In this document: positions 52,710-60,753 of the stretch, piece after piece | How positions within the stretch are numbered: the stretch's first letter is position 1 | Layout: each line of letters begins with the position of its first letter | Source of the DNA: Herpetosiphonaceae bacterium | GTDB taxonomy: Bacteria > Chloroflexota > Chloroflexia > Chloroflexales > Herpetosiphonaceae | Reading direction: 5' to 3' | NCBI GenBank assembly: GCA_026003835.1 | Contig: BPHZ01000001.1 | Location: forward strand, 504,001-568,000 | Length of the DNA: 64,000 nt | The notes under the pieces: model-generated | The model's input: only the letters and a program-made list of their open reading frames with translations | The model's database searches: none | What the model was told of the DNA's origin: nothing | Made by a program: the position numbers and the translations under genes

Positions 52710-52762
52710 GAGCGAGCCGGTGGAGCCACGGGCAACGGCGCCCGTTTCCAGCCGGCCCGCTC
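52710..52762. terminator. bidirectional terminator-like nested hairpin
   Basis: GAGCGAGCCGGTGGA (52710-52724) pairs with TCCAGCCGGCCCGCTC (52747-52762) with one mismatch and one bulge. Inside, ACGGGC pairs with GCCCGT. It lies between the convergent kinase and serA genes. T-tract absent. Confidence 0.5.
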
Positions 52763-52767
52763 AGTGT

Positions 52768-54345
52768 CTAAAGCACAACCGAGTAGGCGCGCTCGATATC
52801 CGCCTGTGACAGGATTTCGTGAAGGACGGATGAGGGCACCGGCTCGTCGAGCGTTAGAACCATCATCGCCTCAGCGCGCGGCGCCAGCCGTCCGACGTGC
52901 ATCGACGAGATATTGATATCGGCGGCTCCCAGGATGGTGCCGACACGCCCGATGAGGCCAGGCCGATCGCGGTGGAACGTGAAGAGCATCGCCTGACTCG
53001 GCACCAGATCGATCCAGTAGTTATCGACCTGCACAATATGCGGCTCGTCGCGCAGCGCCGTCCCGCTGAAGGTATGGCGCTCCCCCTCAGCTGTAATCAG
53101 GGTCAGGCGCAGCAGCGAGGCATAGTGTTCGGCTTCGGGGTTGCTTCGCTCGATTAACTGCAGGCCGCGTTCACGGGCAAGGATTGGGGCGTTGACCGGC
53201 GTAACCCGGACATCGCTGCTGCCCTCCAGGATTCCCTGCAGGATCAAGAGCCGTATTGGAACCGGAGTACGTCCGGCCAGCTCACCGGCATACTCTATCT
53301 CATAAGCGCTGGCCGGTGTGTCGATCAGTTGCAGTGCCAGCCGTGCCAGCAGACGCCCAAGGCTGGCATAGGGCGCCAGCGCACTCCACTCCTCCGGGGG
53401 AACAAAGGGCGTATTGACGGCATAGTGCGGCGTTCGTCCTGCCAGAGCAGCGATCACGCCTTCTGCGACATCGGCAGCGGTGAGCGCCTGGGCCTCGACT
53501 GTTGAAGCGCCCAGGTGTGGAGTTGTAATAACATTCGGGAGATCGAGGAGCGGGCTGTTGTCCGGCGGCTCGTTGGCAAAGACATCCAATGCTGCGCCTG
53601 CGATATGGCCGGTCTTCAGAAGCTCCAGCAGGGCTGCTTCGTCGATGATCCCCCCACGAGAGCAGTTAATCAGATACGACCCCTGCTTCATCAGCCGCAT
53701 CCGCTCGGCGTCAAAGAGATTGCGCGTGGTCTCGGTCAGCGGAACATGGATCGAGACAATATCAGACTGCGCGAGAAGTTCATCGAGCGCCGCCGGCTGA
53801 ACGCCAAGCTGGGCGGCTCGATCTGGTGAGATGAAGGGATCATAGGCCAGCAACTCCATCTCCAGGGCGCGAGCACGACGCGCCACCTCTGTGCCGATAC
53901 GCCCCATCCCGACCAGGCCCAGCGTTTTGCCGCGCACTTCCCAGCCCATAAACTTGCCGCGCTCCCAGCGACCCTCGCGGACGGAGGCGTGAGCCTGCGG
54001 GATATGGCGCGCCAGCGCCAGCAGGAGTCCGATGGTGAGCTCGGCCACGGCAACGCTATTGCTGGCCGGTGCGTTCACCACCAGGATACCCTGCCGTGTT
54101 GCTGCATCGACATCGATATTGTCGACGCCGGTTCCCGCTCTGCCCACGACCCGCAGCCGCGTGCCGGCCGCCAACACATCCGCCGTAACTTTTGTCTGCG
54201 ACCGGACGACCAGCGCATCGTAACCTGGCAAGATCTCTTTGAGTTGCGCCGGCGTCAGACCGAGCTGAAGATCGACCTCGGCGACCTTGCGCAGTTGCTG
54301 CAAGCCGCTCTCGCCAATCTGCTCAGTGACGAGGATACGATCCAC
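52768..54345 (-). CDS. serA: D-3-phosphoglycerate dehydrogenase with C-terminal ACT domain
   Basis: 525 aa; GTG 54345 is chosen because AAGGAGGAAA precedes it and 'DRILVTEQIGESGLQQLRKVAEVDL' is the family start. First step of serine synthesis. Catalytic and NAD motifs: 'RVVGRAGTGVDNIDVDAATRQGILVVNAPASN', 'TLGLVGMGRIGTEVARRARALEMELLAYDPF', 'LINCSRGGIIDEAALLELLKTGHIAGAALDVFANEPP', 'TPHLGASTVEAQ'. Then the intervening ASB-type domain and an ACT domain ('MLFTFHRDRPGLIGRVGTILGAADINISSMHVGR') for feedback by serine. Type I SerA of normal length. Confidence 0.95.
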   Translation of the reverse strand: MDRILVTEQIGESGLQQLRKVAEVDLQLGLTPAQLKEILPGYDALVVRSQTKVTADVLAAGTRLRVVGRAGTGVDNIDVDAATRQGILVVNAPASNSVAVAELTIGLLLALARHIPQAHASVREGRWERGKFMGWEVRGKTLGLVGMGRIGTEVARRARALEMELLAYDPFISPDRAAQLGVQPAALDELLAQSDIVSIHVPLTETTRNLFDAERMRLMKQGSYLINCSRGGIIDEAALLELLKTGHIAGAALDVFANEPPDNSPLLDLPNVITTPHLGASTVEAQALTAADVAEGVIAALAGRTPHYAVNTPFVPPEEWSALAPYASLGRLLARLALQLIDTPASAYEIEYAGELAGRTPVPIRLLILQGILEGSSDVRVTPVNAPILARERGLQLIERSNPEAEHYASLLRLTLITAEGERHTFSGTALRDEPHIVQVDNYWIDLVPSQAMLFTFHRDRPGLIGRVGTILGAADINISSMHVGRLAPRAEAMMVLTLDEPVPSSVLHEILSQADIERAYSVVL

Positions 54346-54363
54346 ACTTTCCTCCTTATGGCT

Positions 54364-54393
54364 GTGCCGGCCAGGATTATTCCTGGCCGGCAC
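54364..54393 (-). promoter_or_regulatory. perfect 13-bp hairpin in the serA leader
   Basis: GTGCCGGCCAGGA and TCCTGGCCGGCAC are exact reverse complements around a 4-nt loop (54364-54393). On the minus strand the hairpin ends just before the serA ribosome site (AAGGAGGAAA) and start at 54345. It is placed to influence translation or message stability of serA. No T-run follows, so a simple terminator is less likely. Confidence 0.6.
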
Positions 54394-54424
54394 GTCGTTG
54401 TGCTTGCGGTTGGTTGCCGCTCGT

Positions 54425-54430
54425 ATTGTA
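54425..54430 (-). promoter_or_regulatory. putative -10 of the serA promoter
   Basis: On the minus strand TACAAT lies at 54430-54425, about 80 nt before the serA start. The transcript would include the leader hairpin. No clear -35 at 17 nt. Confidence 0.35.
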
Positions 54431-54515
54431 CCGCAAATTGTTATTGTTCGTGCTGTTCAATGAGCCTATGAGAAGATAACATTTGATTTAGGAGGTAGGC
54501 TATCGTCGTGCCCCT

Positions 54516-55184
54516 CTAGGTGTTGTGCGCCTCGCCGGAGGGGGCCATCACGTCTACTGCCGGCTCCAGCCCTTCGAGGTGGGCGATATCGTTGATCTGC
54601 TTGATACGCCACCCCGCAGGGCCGGCGCTGAGCGTCGTGATCGATGTGTTTTCGATGCGATGGAGCAGCTTGATCTGCTCCCAGCCAATACGCTGAATAT
54701 GGGCGAGGAGTGCGCGGATGACACCGCCATGGGTGAAGATGCCCAGCCGCTGGCCTGGGTGTTCGCGGATGAGCTGTTCCAGCACGCGCACGACACGCTG
54801 CTGGAGATCGGCGAAGGATTCTCCGCCGCCGCGCCGAATATCTTGCCCCGCCTGCATAAGCGCCCAATCCTCTGCATAGCGGGCGGCAATTTCGTCACGG
54901 TTGAGTCCACTCCAGGTGCCCAGGTTGATTTCGCGCAGCTCAAGCAGCGGGGCCGGCGCCATCCCTAAGGCGGCCCCGACGATCTGCGCCGTCTCCAACG
55001 CCCGGCTCAGATCGCTGGTATAGATATGATCGAAGCGCCACCCCTCCGCTCTGGCACGGGCCGCCAGACGGCGTGCCTGTTCGCGTCCAAGCTCGCTCAG
55101 CGGAACATCGGCGTGTCCCTGCCAGCGCCCATCGCGGTTCCACTCGGTCTCTCCATGTCTGATGAGGATTAACACTGTGTCCAT
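54516..55184 (-). CDS. histidine phosphatase family protein (phosphoglycerate-mutase-like)
   Basis: 222 aa. The phospho-histidine motif is 'LILIRHGETEWNRDGRWQGHADVPLSELGREQARRLAARA', with 'LLELREINLGTWSG' for the catalytic Glu and 'LGIFTHGGVIRALLAH' for the second His. Proteins like this are GpmB-like mutases, CobC-type phosphatases or metal-independent phosphoserine phosphatases. It lies upstream of serA on the same strand, so phosphoserine phosphatase is attractive, but sequence alone does not settle it. Confidence 0.88.
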   Translation of the reverse strand: MDTVLILIRHGETEWNRDGRWQGHADVPLSELGREQARRLAARARAEGWRFDHIYTSDLSRALETAQIVGAALGMAPAPLLELREINLGTWSGLNRDEIAARYAEDWALMQAGQDIRRGGGESFADLQQRVVRVLEQLIREHPGQRLGIFTHGGVIRALLAHIQRIGWEQIKLLHRIENTSITTLSAGPAGWRIKQINDIAHLEGLEPAVDVMAPSGEAHNT

Positions 55185-55318
55185 GGTATTTTTGATGTTT
55201 ACTCCTTCAGAAGCAGCTGATTGGAGCAGTATACCACTGTTCAGGAGTGCTATACTGAAACTGTGAGGCTTTGCATCGTCGCGTGCGCCGGACCCCCTTG
55301 AATAGAAAGGAGGCGGTT

Positions 55319-57538
55319 ATGTTGCGCCTCTACAATACTCTCACACGGCGGGTTGAGCTTTTTATCCCAAGGGAGCAGGGTGTTGTACGCCTGTACACCT
55401 GCGGCCCCACTGTCTATCGCTATGTTCACCTCGGCAACCTACGCTCATTTCTCATGGCCGACTGGGCACGCCGCGCCCTGGAGTGGAGCGGATACACGGT
55501 AACTCATATTAAAAATATAACCGATGTCGGCCATATGCGTCAGGAGCTGGTCGATCGCGGCGAGGATAAGCTGATCGCCGCTGCGTTGGCGGAGGGCAAG
55601 ACGCCCGCGGAGATCGCTGCCTTTTATACTGAGTCGTTTTTGCAGGACGAGCGCCGGCTGAACATCCTGCCGGCCCAGCACTATCCTCGCGCCACCGATC
55701 ATGTGCAGCAGATGATCGCGCTTATCGGCGTGCTCGAACAGCGCGGCTATGCCTATCGCTCCGGGCAGAATGTCTACTTTGATGTCCGCCGCTTCTCGGA
55801 TTATGGCCGGCTTTCAGGCAACAGGCTGGAGGATCTGCTGGAGGGGGTGCGCGCCGAGGCCGACTCCGCCAAGCGCAATCCTGAAGACTTTGCGCTGTGG
55901 AAAGGCGCTGAGCCGGGACGGGCAATGAAGTGGGAATCGCCGTGGGGGCCGGGCTTTCCCGGCTGGCACATTGAGTGTTCGGCTATGGCGATGCATTATC
56001 TGGGGCAGCAGATCGATCTGCATACGGGCGGCGTCGATAATATCTTTCCGCACCATGAAGATGAAATTGCGCAGAGCGAGGCCGCAACCGGCGTGCCGTT
56101 TGCGCGTTGTTGGCTGCACGGGGCATTCCTGCTCGCCGATGGCCTCAAGATGGCGAAGTCGCAGGGTAACGTCTATCTGCTGCAGGATGTGATCGAGCGT
56201 GGCTTCGATCCGCTCTCCTTCAGGCTGCTCTGCGCCATGACCCATTACCGGACTCCGCTCAACTTTACGCTAGGGGCGTTGCGCGGCGCCCAGCACGCGC
56301 TGGATCGTCTCCGGCGTAAGTTGTTGGAGGCGGAGGACGCCGGCGGAGATGCCGATCAGGAGCTGGTTGAGCCCTGGCGCCAGCGCTTTAGCGCGGCGCT
56401 TGCCGACGACCTTGGGCTGCCCCAGGCCGTCGCGACGGTTTGGGCTATGCTGGAGGCCGGCCTGCCGCCTGCCACGATATGCGAGCTGCTGGTCGATTGG
56501 GACCGTGTGCTGGGGCTGCGGCTGGCTGAGTGGTGCGCTGAGGCCCGCACGATCCCCCTAGAGGTGCAGGCGCTGGCCGCAGAGCGTTCGCGCCTGCGCC
56601 AGGCGCGCGATTACGCCGCCGCCGATGTTATCCGCGACGAGCTGATTGCGCGTGGCTATGAGGTGCTGGACCATGGTAGCCAGACGGAGCTGCGCCGGCG
56701 CGGGAATACGCTCCCCTCGAACAGGCCGCTGATCTCTAGCCCGCGTGACGTTCCCTCGCTCCTCGATCAGCCCTCGCGTGTCCGCTGGTCTGTGCTGCTG
56801 TTTGGGCAGGATAACGCGGATGAGATGGTGCGGGCAGTTTCGGCGCTACTGCTGAGACCACCAGCGGGCGGTATTGAGATTCTGGCAGTTGACGCTGGTT
56901 CGGGGGAGGCGGCCGTGGAGTCGCTGGCAACCCTTGCGGCGCTGTATCCCGAGGTCCGCGCCTTTTACCTCGACCACAACCCAGGCGAGGGAGCCGGGCG
57001 CAATGTTGGGCTGCGCCAGGCATTGGGTGAGTACATCTTATGGTTGGGCAATCATATCGAGCCGCTGGGCGATATCTGGGGGCCGCTTGAGGCGGCGCTG
57101 TCCAACCCGGCGGTTGGAGCGGCCGGCGGCTGGGGATTGCGCACCGCTGATCTGCATCACTTTGAGCCAGGCGATGGTCCGGAGGTCGATGCGCTGGAGG
57201 CGTATGTGCTGGCCTTTCGCCGCTCGGTTATCCGCGAGGTCGGCCTGCTCGACGAGGGCTTTCGCTTCTACCGCAACCTGGACCTTGATTTTAGTATGCG
57301 GCTGCGCGCCAGGGGCTATACGTTAGTTGTCGTCCCCGGTCTTCCCGTGCGCGTCCACGAACATCGCCTCTGGCAACGGACGCCTGAGCCCGAGCGTGAA
57401 CGCTTGAGTAGGCATAACTTTCGTCGTTTCTTGCGCCGCTGGCGCGATCGCCATGACTTGCTCATCTCTTCCTCCGGCGTCCACGAACACCACCACGGCC
57501 GGCACGATCATGATCATCATCACCACGAGGAGGGCTAA
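55319..57538 (+). CDS. cysS: cysteinyl-tRNA synthetase fused to a GT2-like domain with His-rich tail
   Basis: 739 aa; AAAGGAGG precedes ATG 55319. Residues 1-458 are a full CysRS, which charges tRNA-Cys: 'YTCGPTVYRYVHLGNLRSF' with HIGH-type HLGN and a zinc-binding Cys, 'GWHIECSAMAMHYLG', 'IFPHHEDEIAQSEA' and the KMSKS-like 'LKMAKSQGN'. After a 28-residue linker, about 486-718 resemble a GT2 glycosyltransferase ('VRWSVLLFGQDNADEMVRAV', 'ILAVDAGSGEAAVESL', 'NPGEGAGRNVGLRQALGEYILWLGN', 'FYRNLDLDFSMRLRARGY'). The DxD metal position reads GNH, so sugar transfer is doubtful. The tail HEHHHGRHDHDHHHHEEG could bind zinc or nickel. Normal CysRS is about 460 aa, so this is a clear fusion. Confidence 0.92.
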   Translation: MLRLYNTLTRRVELFIPREQGVVRLYTCGPTVYRYVHLGNLRSFLMADWARRALEWSGYTVTHIKNITDVGHMRQELVDRGEDKLIAAALAEGKTPAEIAAFYTESFLQDERRLNILPAQHYPRATDHVQQMIALIGVLEQRGYAYRSGQNVYFDVRRFSDYGRLSGNRLEDLLEGVRAEADSAKRNPEDFALWKGAEPGRAMKWESPWGPGFPGWHIECSAMAMHYLGQQIDLHTGGVDNIFPHHEDEIAQSEAATGVPFARCWLHGAFLLADGLKMAKSQGNVYLLQDVIERGFDPLSFRLLCAMTHYRTPLNFTLGALRGAQHALDRLRRKLLEAEDAGGDADQELVEPWRQRFSAALADDLGLPQAVATVWAMLEAGLPPATICELLVDWDRVLGLRLAEWCAEARTIPLEVQALAAERSRLRQARDYAAADVIRDELIARGYEVLDHGSQTELRRRGNTLPSNRPLISSPRDVPSLLDQPSRVRWSVLLFGQDNADEMVRAVSALLLRPPAGGIEILAVDAGSGEAAVESLATLAALYPEVRAFYLDHNPGEGAGRNVGLRQALGEYILWLGNHIEPLGDIWGPLEAALSNPAVGAAGGWGLRTADLHHFEPGDGPEVDALEAYVLAFRRSVIREVGLLDEGFRFYRNLDLDFSMRLRARGYTLVVVPGLPVRVHEHRLWQRTPEPERERLSRHNFRRFLRRWRDRHDLLISSSGVHEHHHGRHDHDHHHHEEG

Positions 57539-58401
57539 TGTCTCACGATGTTCCACAGGATCGCTGGGTGAGCGCTAACGGTGTTCGCTTGCGCCTTCGC
57601 GATTGGGGCGGGACCGGCAGGACCATCCTTCTGCTCCACGGCCTGGCCTCGACCTCGCGGATCTGGGATCTGACGGCGCCACTGCTGCGCCGTTACGCTC
57701 ATGTCGTTGCCTTCGATCAGCGCGGCCACGGCGAGAGCGAGCAGCCAGCCGATGGCTACGATTTTGAGACGCTCGTTGCCGACCTGCGCGCGGTGCTTGG
57801 CCTGCTTGGCGCCGAGCGCCCGGTGGTGATAGGACACTCCTGGGGTGGTAATGTTGCTCTCCACTATGCGGCGGCTTATCCCGACGAACCCGCCGGCGTC
57901 GTCTTTATCGACGGCGGGTTTCTGGAGCTGGCGGCGATAATGGACTGGCCGGAGACGGAGCGGGAGCTTGCGCCGCCGGCGCTAGCGGGGATGCCGCTCG
58001 AAGAGTTTCGCAGACGGCTGCGGGAGGAGTGGATGCGCGAACGCTGGTCGGAGGTGTGGGAGACCAGTATTCTGGCTAACTTCCGCGTTGAGGATGGCCG
58101 GATCTACCCGCGTTTGCCGCGCAGCCTGCATATGCGTATCCTCCGGGCCTTATGGGATCAACGCCCGTCGGAGCTCTACGAGCGCGTCCGCTGCCCTGCG
58201 CTGCTGCTTCCTGCCGAGATGGAGGATGGCGATGCTGATCGCCGCTTCTATGAGGGGAAGTGCGCCGCGATCGCCCGCGCGCTGGCCGGGATGGCCCGCG
58301 CTCGCGTCCACTGGTTCTCCGATACCATCCATGATGTGCCGGTCCAGCGGCCGCAGGAGCTGGCCGCGATCGTTGGCGCCTGGCTGGAAGAGCTGGCCTA
58401 G
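57538..58401 (+). CDS. alpha/beta-hydrolase fold protein
   Basis: 287 aa. Its ATG overlaps the stop of the CysRS fusion gene (TAATG), so translation is coupled. 'TILLLHGLASTSRIWDLTAPLLRRYAHVVAFDQRGHGESEQPADGYDFETLVADLRAVL' gives the oxyanion region; nucleophile Ser is in 'VVIGHSWGGNVALHYAA'; catalytic His lies in 'FSDTIHDVPVQRPQELA', with Asp in between. Substrate unknown. Confidence 0.88.
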   Translation: MSHDVPQDRWVSANGVRLRLRDWGGTGRTILLLHGLASTSRIWDLTAPLLRRYAHVVAFDQRGHGESEQPADGYDFETLVADLRAVLGLLGAERPVVIGHSWGGNVALHYAAAYPDEPAGVVFIDGGFLELAAIMDWPETERELAPPALAGMPLEEFRRRLREEWMRERWSEVWETSILANFRVEDGRIYPRLPRSLHMRILRALWDQRPSELYERVRCPALLLPAEMEDGDADRRFYEGKCAAIARALAGMARARVHWFSDTIHDVPVQRPQELAAIVGAWLEELA

Positions 58402-58456
58402 CGTCGCCAGGCTGAGGTGCGGGGATATGCTCTTCAGCCTGATGGAGGGCTTGACG

Positions 58457-59197
58457 ATGGATCAACAGCGACTGCTCATAACGGGATTCAGCGGTCGTAT
58501 TGGCTCCATTTTGTGGCAGCAGCTCGCCGATTCCTACCGGCTCTACGGCGTGGATGTATGCATCGCCCAGTCAGGAGAGCAGACCTTTCGCGCAGATATC
58601 GCTAACTACGAGCAGCTTACCTCGGTCTTTCGCCGTATAGCGCCGCTGACCTTTATCATTCATTTGGCCGCCGATCCACGTGTCGATGCCGACTGGCACT
58701 CAGTTCTGATGAACAATATCATCGCCACGCGGAATGTGTACGAGGCAGCGCGGGAGTTTGGGGTCAGGCGTGTCATCTTTGCCAGCTCGAACCATGTGAC
58801 CGGCGCCTATGAGGGCTTTCCACCGGCGCTCCATACGCATCCAGCTCCACCCCTGATAACGACGAGTGATCCCCTGCGTCCTGATGGCTTCTACGGCGTA
58901 AGCAAGATCTTTGGTGAGGCGATTGCGCGGATGTACTATGAGCTGTACGGCATCGAATCGATCTGCCTGCGCATTGGCTCGGTTCTTGAAGACGACGATC
59001 CTATGAGGAACGAGCGGCAGCGCAGCACCTGGCTCAGCCACCGAGACCTTGTCCAGCTTGTCAAGAAAAGCCTGATCGCTGATGTTCAGTTCGGCATCTA
59101 CTACGGTGTCTCAGATAACCGCAGGCGCTTTTGGGATATCTCGAATGCCCAGGCTGAGCTTGGCTACCAGCCGGAGGATGACGCCGCGCGGTTGTGA
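58457..59197 (+). CDS. NAD-dependent epimerase, uronate-dehydrogenase-like
   Basis: 246 aa; GGAGG lies 8 nt before ATG 58457. Short-chain extended dehydrogenase: 'LLITGFSGRIGSILWQQLADSYRLYGVDV' (GxxGxxG), 'FIIHLAADPRVDADW', 'VIFASSNHVTGAYEGFPP' and active-site Tyr/Lys in 'FYGVSKIFGEAIA'. The ASSNHVTG stretch is what uronate dehydrogenases show, so an oxidation of glucuronate or galacturonate is possible; a plain epimerase is the alternative. Last plus-strand gene before the CDF gene converges. Confidence 0.82.
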   Translation: MDQQRLLITGFSGRIGSILWQQLADSYRLYGVDVCIAQSGEQTFRADIANYEQLTSVFRRIAPLTFIIHLAADPRVDADWHSVLMNNIIATRNVYEAAREFGVRRVIFASSNHVTGAYEGFPPALHTHPAPPLITTSDPLRPDGFYGVSKIFGEAIARMYYELYGIESICLRIGSVLEDDDPMRNERQRSTWLSHRDLVQLVKKSLIADVQFGIYYGVSDNRRRFWDISNAQAELGYQPEDDAARL

Positions 59198-59224
59198 TGG
59201 CGCGAAGCAGAGAGCTACCCGGCG

Positions 59225-60691
59225 CTATTCGGCGTTTCGCTCCCTCGGTTCGGCCTTGTCCTGAAGCGGTGCAAAGAGCGCATAGCGGTTGAGCGGCATG
59301 CCGACAGGTTCCGGCTGGATCTGAACGCGGACGATACCGTTCACCTGATGGCGCAGCGCGCGCTCAAGACGAGCCATGGATTTATGCACCTCGACCAGCG
59401 GTGTATCAGAAGGATAGTCGCAGTAGAGGGTCACAACCGAGCCGCCATCGATAAGAAAGGTATCGACCTGTCTGACAACATTTCGGTCGGGGAGCGTTTT
59501 GATAGCCGTTTCAAGCTCCTCCAACAGCGGGCTGTAGCGCACAGCGGGCTGCGGGCTATCGCGGCGCGGCTCCAAATGAATGCTGACTTCGCTGCTCTCA
59601 GGCAGTTCCTGCATAATCAAATCGCGTAGCTGCTGAGCGTAGCTGTGCGCCTCGCCGAGCGTCAGGTCGCTGGGCAGCTCCAGATCCAGATCCACTTTAA
59701 GACCATCACTCAGGTGAAAAACATCGAGATTATGGACGCTCAGGCCAAGCCTGTTGGCTGCGGCGTAGACGGCAGTGGTGTAGCCCTCGCTCTCCGTGCG
59801 AACCGGGTCGATATGAACGACCACATCGGCGCCGGGCAGCTCCTGGCGGATGGTATCACGGGTTGCCGAGCTAATGAGATGCGCCTCCTCCAGCGATCGG
59901 CCGCGCGGTACCTTGAGGGCAACGTCGACATACGGCTGCCTGCCGACGAAGCGGGCGCGGACGCGAACAGACTGTGGAACCACGCCCGGCACGGTTTCGA
60001 CCAGCGTTGCCAGGCGACGGTTGAGATCGTGGGGCACGTCATCCATCAGCGCGTTGATCGCTCGCCGTCCCAGGCGCCAGGAGACGTAGAGCGCGATGAT
60101 TGCCACCACCGCCGCGGCGATGGCATCGGCGCGCACCGCCAGCCAAACCGGCACCAGCCCTGTCCGCTCTGAGAGCGCCATCACCAGCAGGCCGATAAGC
60201 ACCACGATCGAGCTGAGCATATCGTTGGCGAAGTGGGCGGCATCGGCTGCCAGCGCCTGACTGTCATACTCGCGGGCGGCCCGCGCCAGCGCCCGCGAGC
60301 GAGTGAAATCAACCACCACTGAAATCGCCATCACTGCGAAGGCCCAGATCGTGATCGTGGGAATCTCGACGCTGATGAAGATGCGCTCGTAGGCCTTCCA
60401 GAGCACCCAAAGCGCTGTCGCGATCAGCAGAACTGTCTCCGCCAGCGCGCCCAGGTTTTCCGCCCTGGCATGGCCGTAGGGGTGATTTTCGTCGGGGGGC
60501 TGCTCGGCGATGTGAATCACGGCGAAGGTGATGCCTGCGGCAAACAGGTCGAGAGCTGAGTGAGCCGCTTCGGAGAGAATCGCAAGGCTGCCGCTGGCGA
60601 AAGCGACGATCAGCTTGATCACGGTGAGCAACAGGCCCGACCCGATAGAGGCCAGAGCTGCCGCTCGCTTGGTTTGTGCTGCTGTGCTCAT
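59225..60691 (-). CDS. cation diffusion facilitator with three C-terminal ZT-dimer-like domains
   Basis: 488 aa from ATG 60691. Exports divalent cations (zinc, manganese, iron type) using proton antiport. Six helices in the first 205 residues; metal-site motifs are 'EAAHSALDLFAAG' in helix 2 and 'DAAHFANDMLSS' in helix 5. Three homologous cytoplasmic dimerisation domains follow in tandem, each ending in a similar strand: '...RSLEEAHLISSATRDTIRQELPGADVVVHIDP', '...LTLGEAHSYAQQLRDLIMQELPESSEVSIHLEP' and '...TPLVEVHKSMARLERALRHQVNGIVRVQIQP'. Usual CDF proteins have one and about 300 residues. Confidence 0.9.
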   Translation of the reverse strand: MSTAAQTKRAAALASIGSGLLLTVIKLIVAFASGSLAILSEAAHSALDLFAAGITFAVIHIAEQPPDENHPYGHARAENLGALAETVLLIATALWVLWKAYERIFISVEIPTITIWAFAVMAISVVVDFTRSRALARAAREYDSQALAADAAHFANDMLSSIVVLIGLLVMALSERTGLVPVWLAVRADAIAAAVVAIIALYVSWRLGRRAINALMDDVPHDLNRRLATLVETVPGVVPQSVRVRARFVGRQPYVDVALKVPRGRSLEEAHLISSATRDTIRQELPGADVVVHIDPVRTESEGYTTAVYAAANRLGLSVHNLDVFHLSDGLKVDLDLELPSDLTLGEAHSYAQQLRDLIMQELPESSEVSIHLEPRRDSPQPAVRYSPLLEELETAIKTLPDRNVVRQVDTFLIDGGSVVTLYCDYPSDTPLVEVHKSMARLERALRHQVNGIVRVQIQPEPVGMPLNRYALFAPLQDKAEPRERNAE

Positions 60692-60753
60692 AGCTTCAAA
60701 TATGCGCGCGGCGTAACCCAAGAGATACTTGCATCGCCGTTTCCGGCTGCGAG

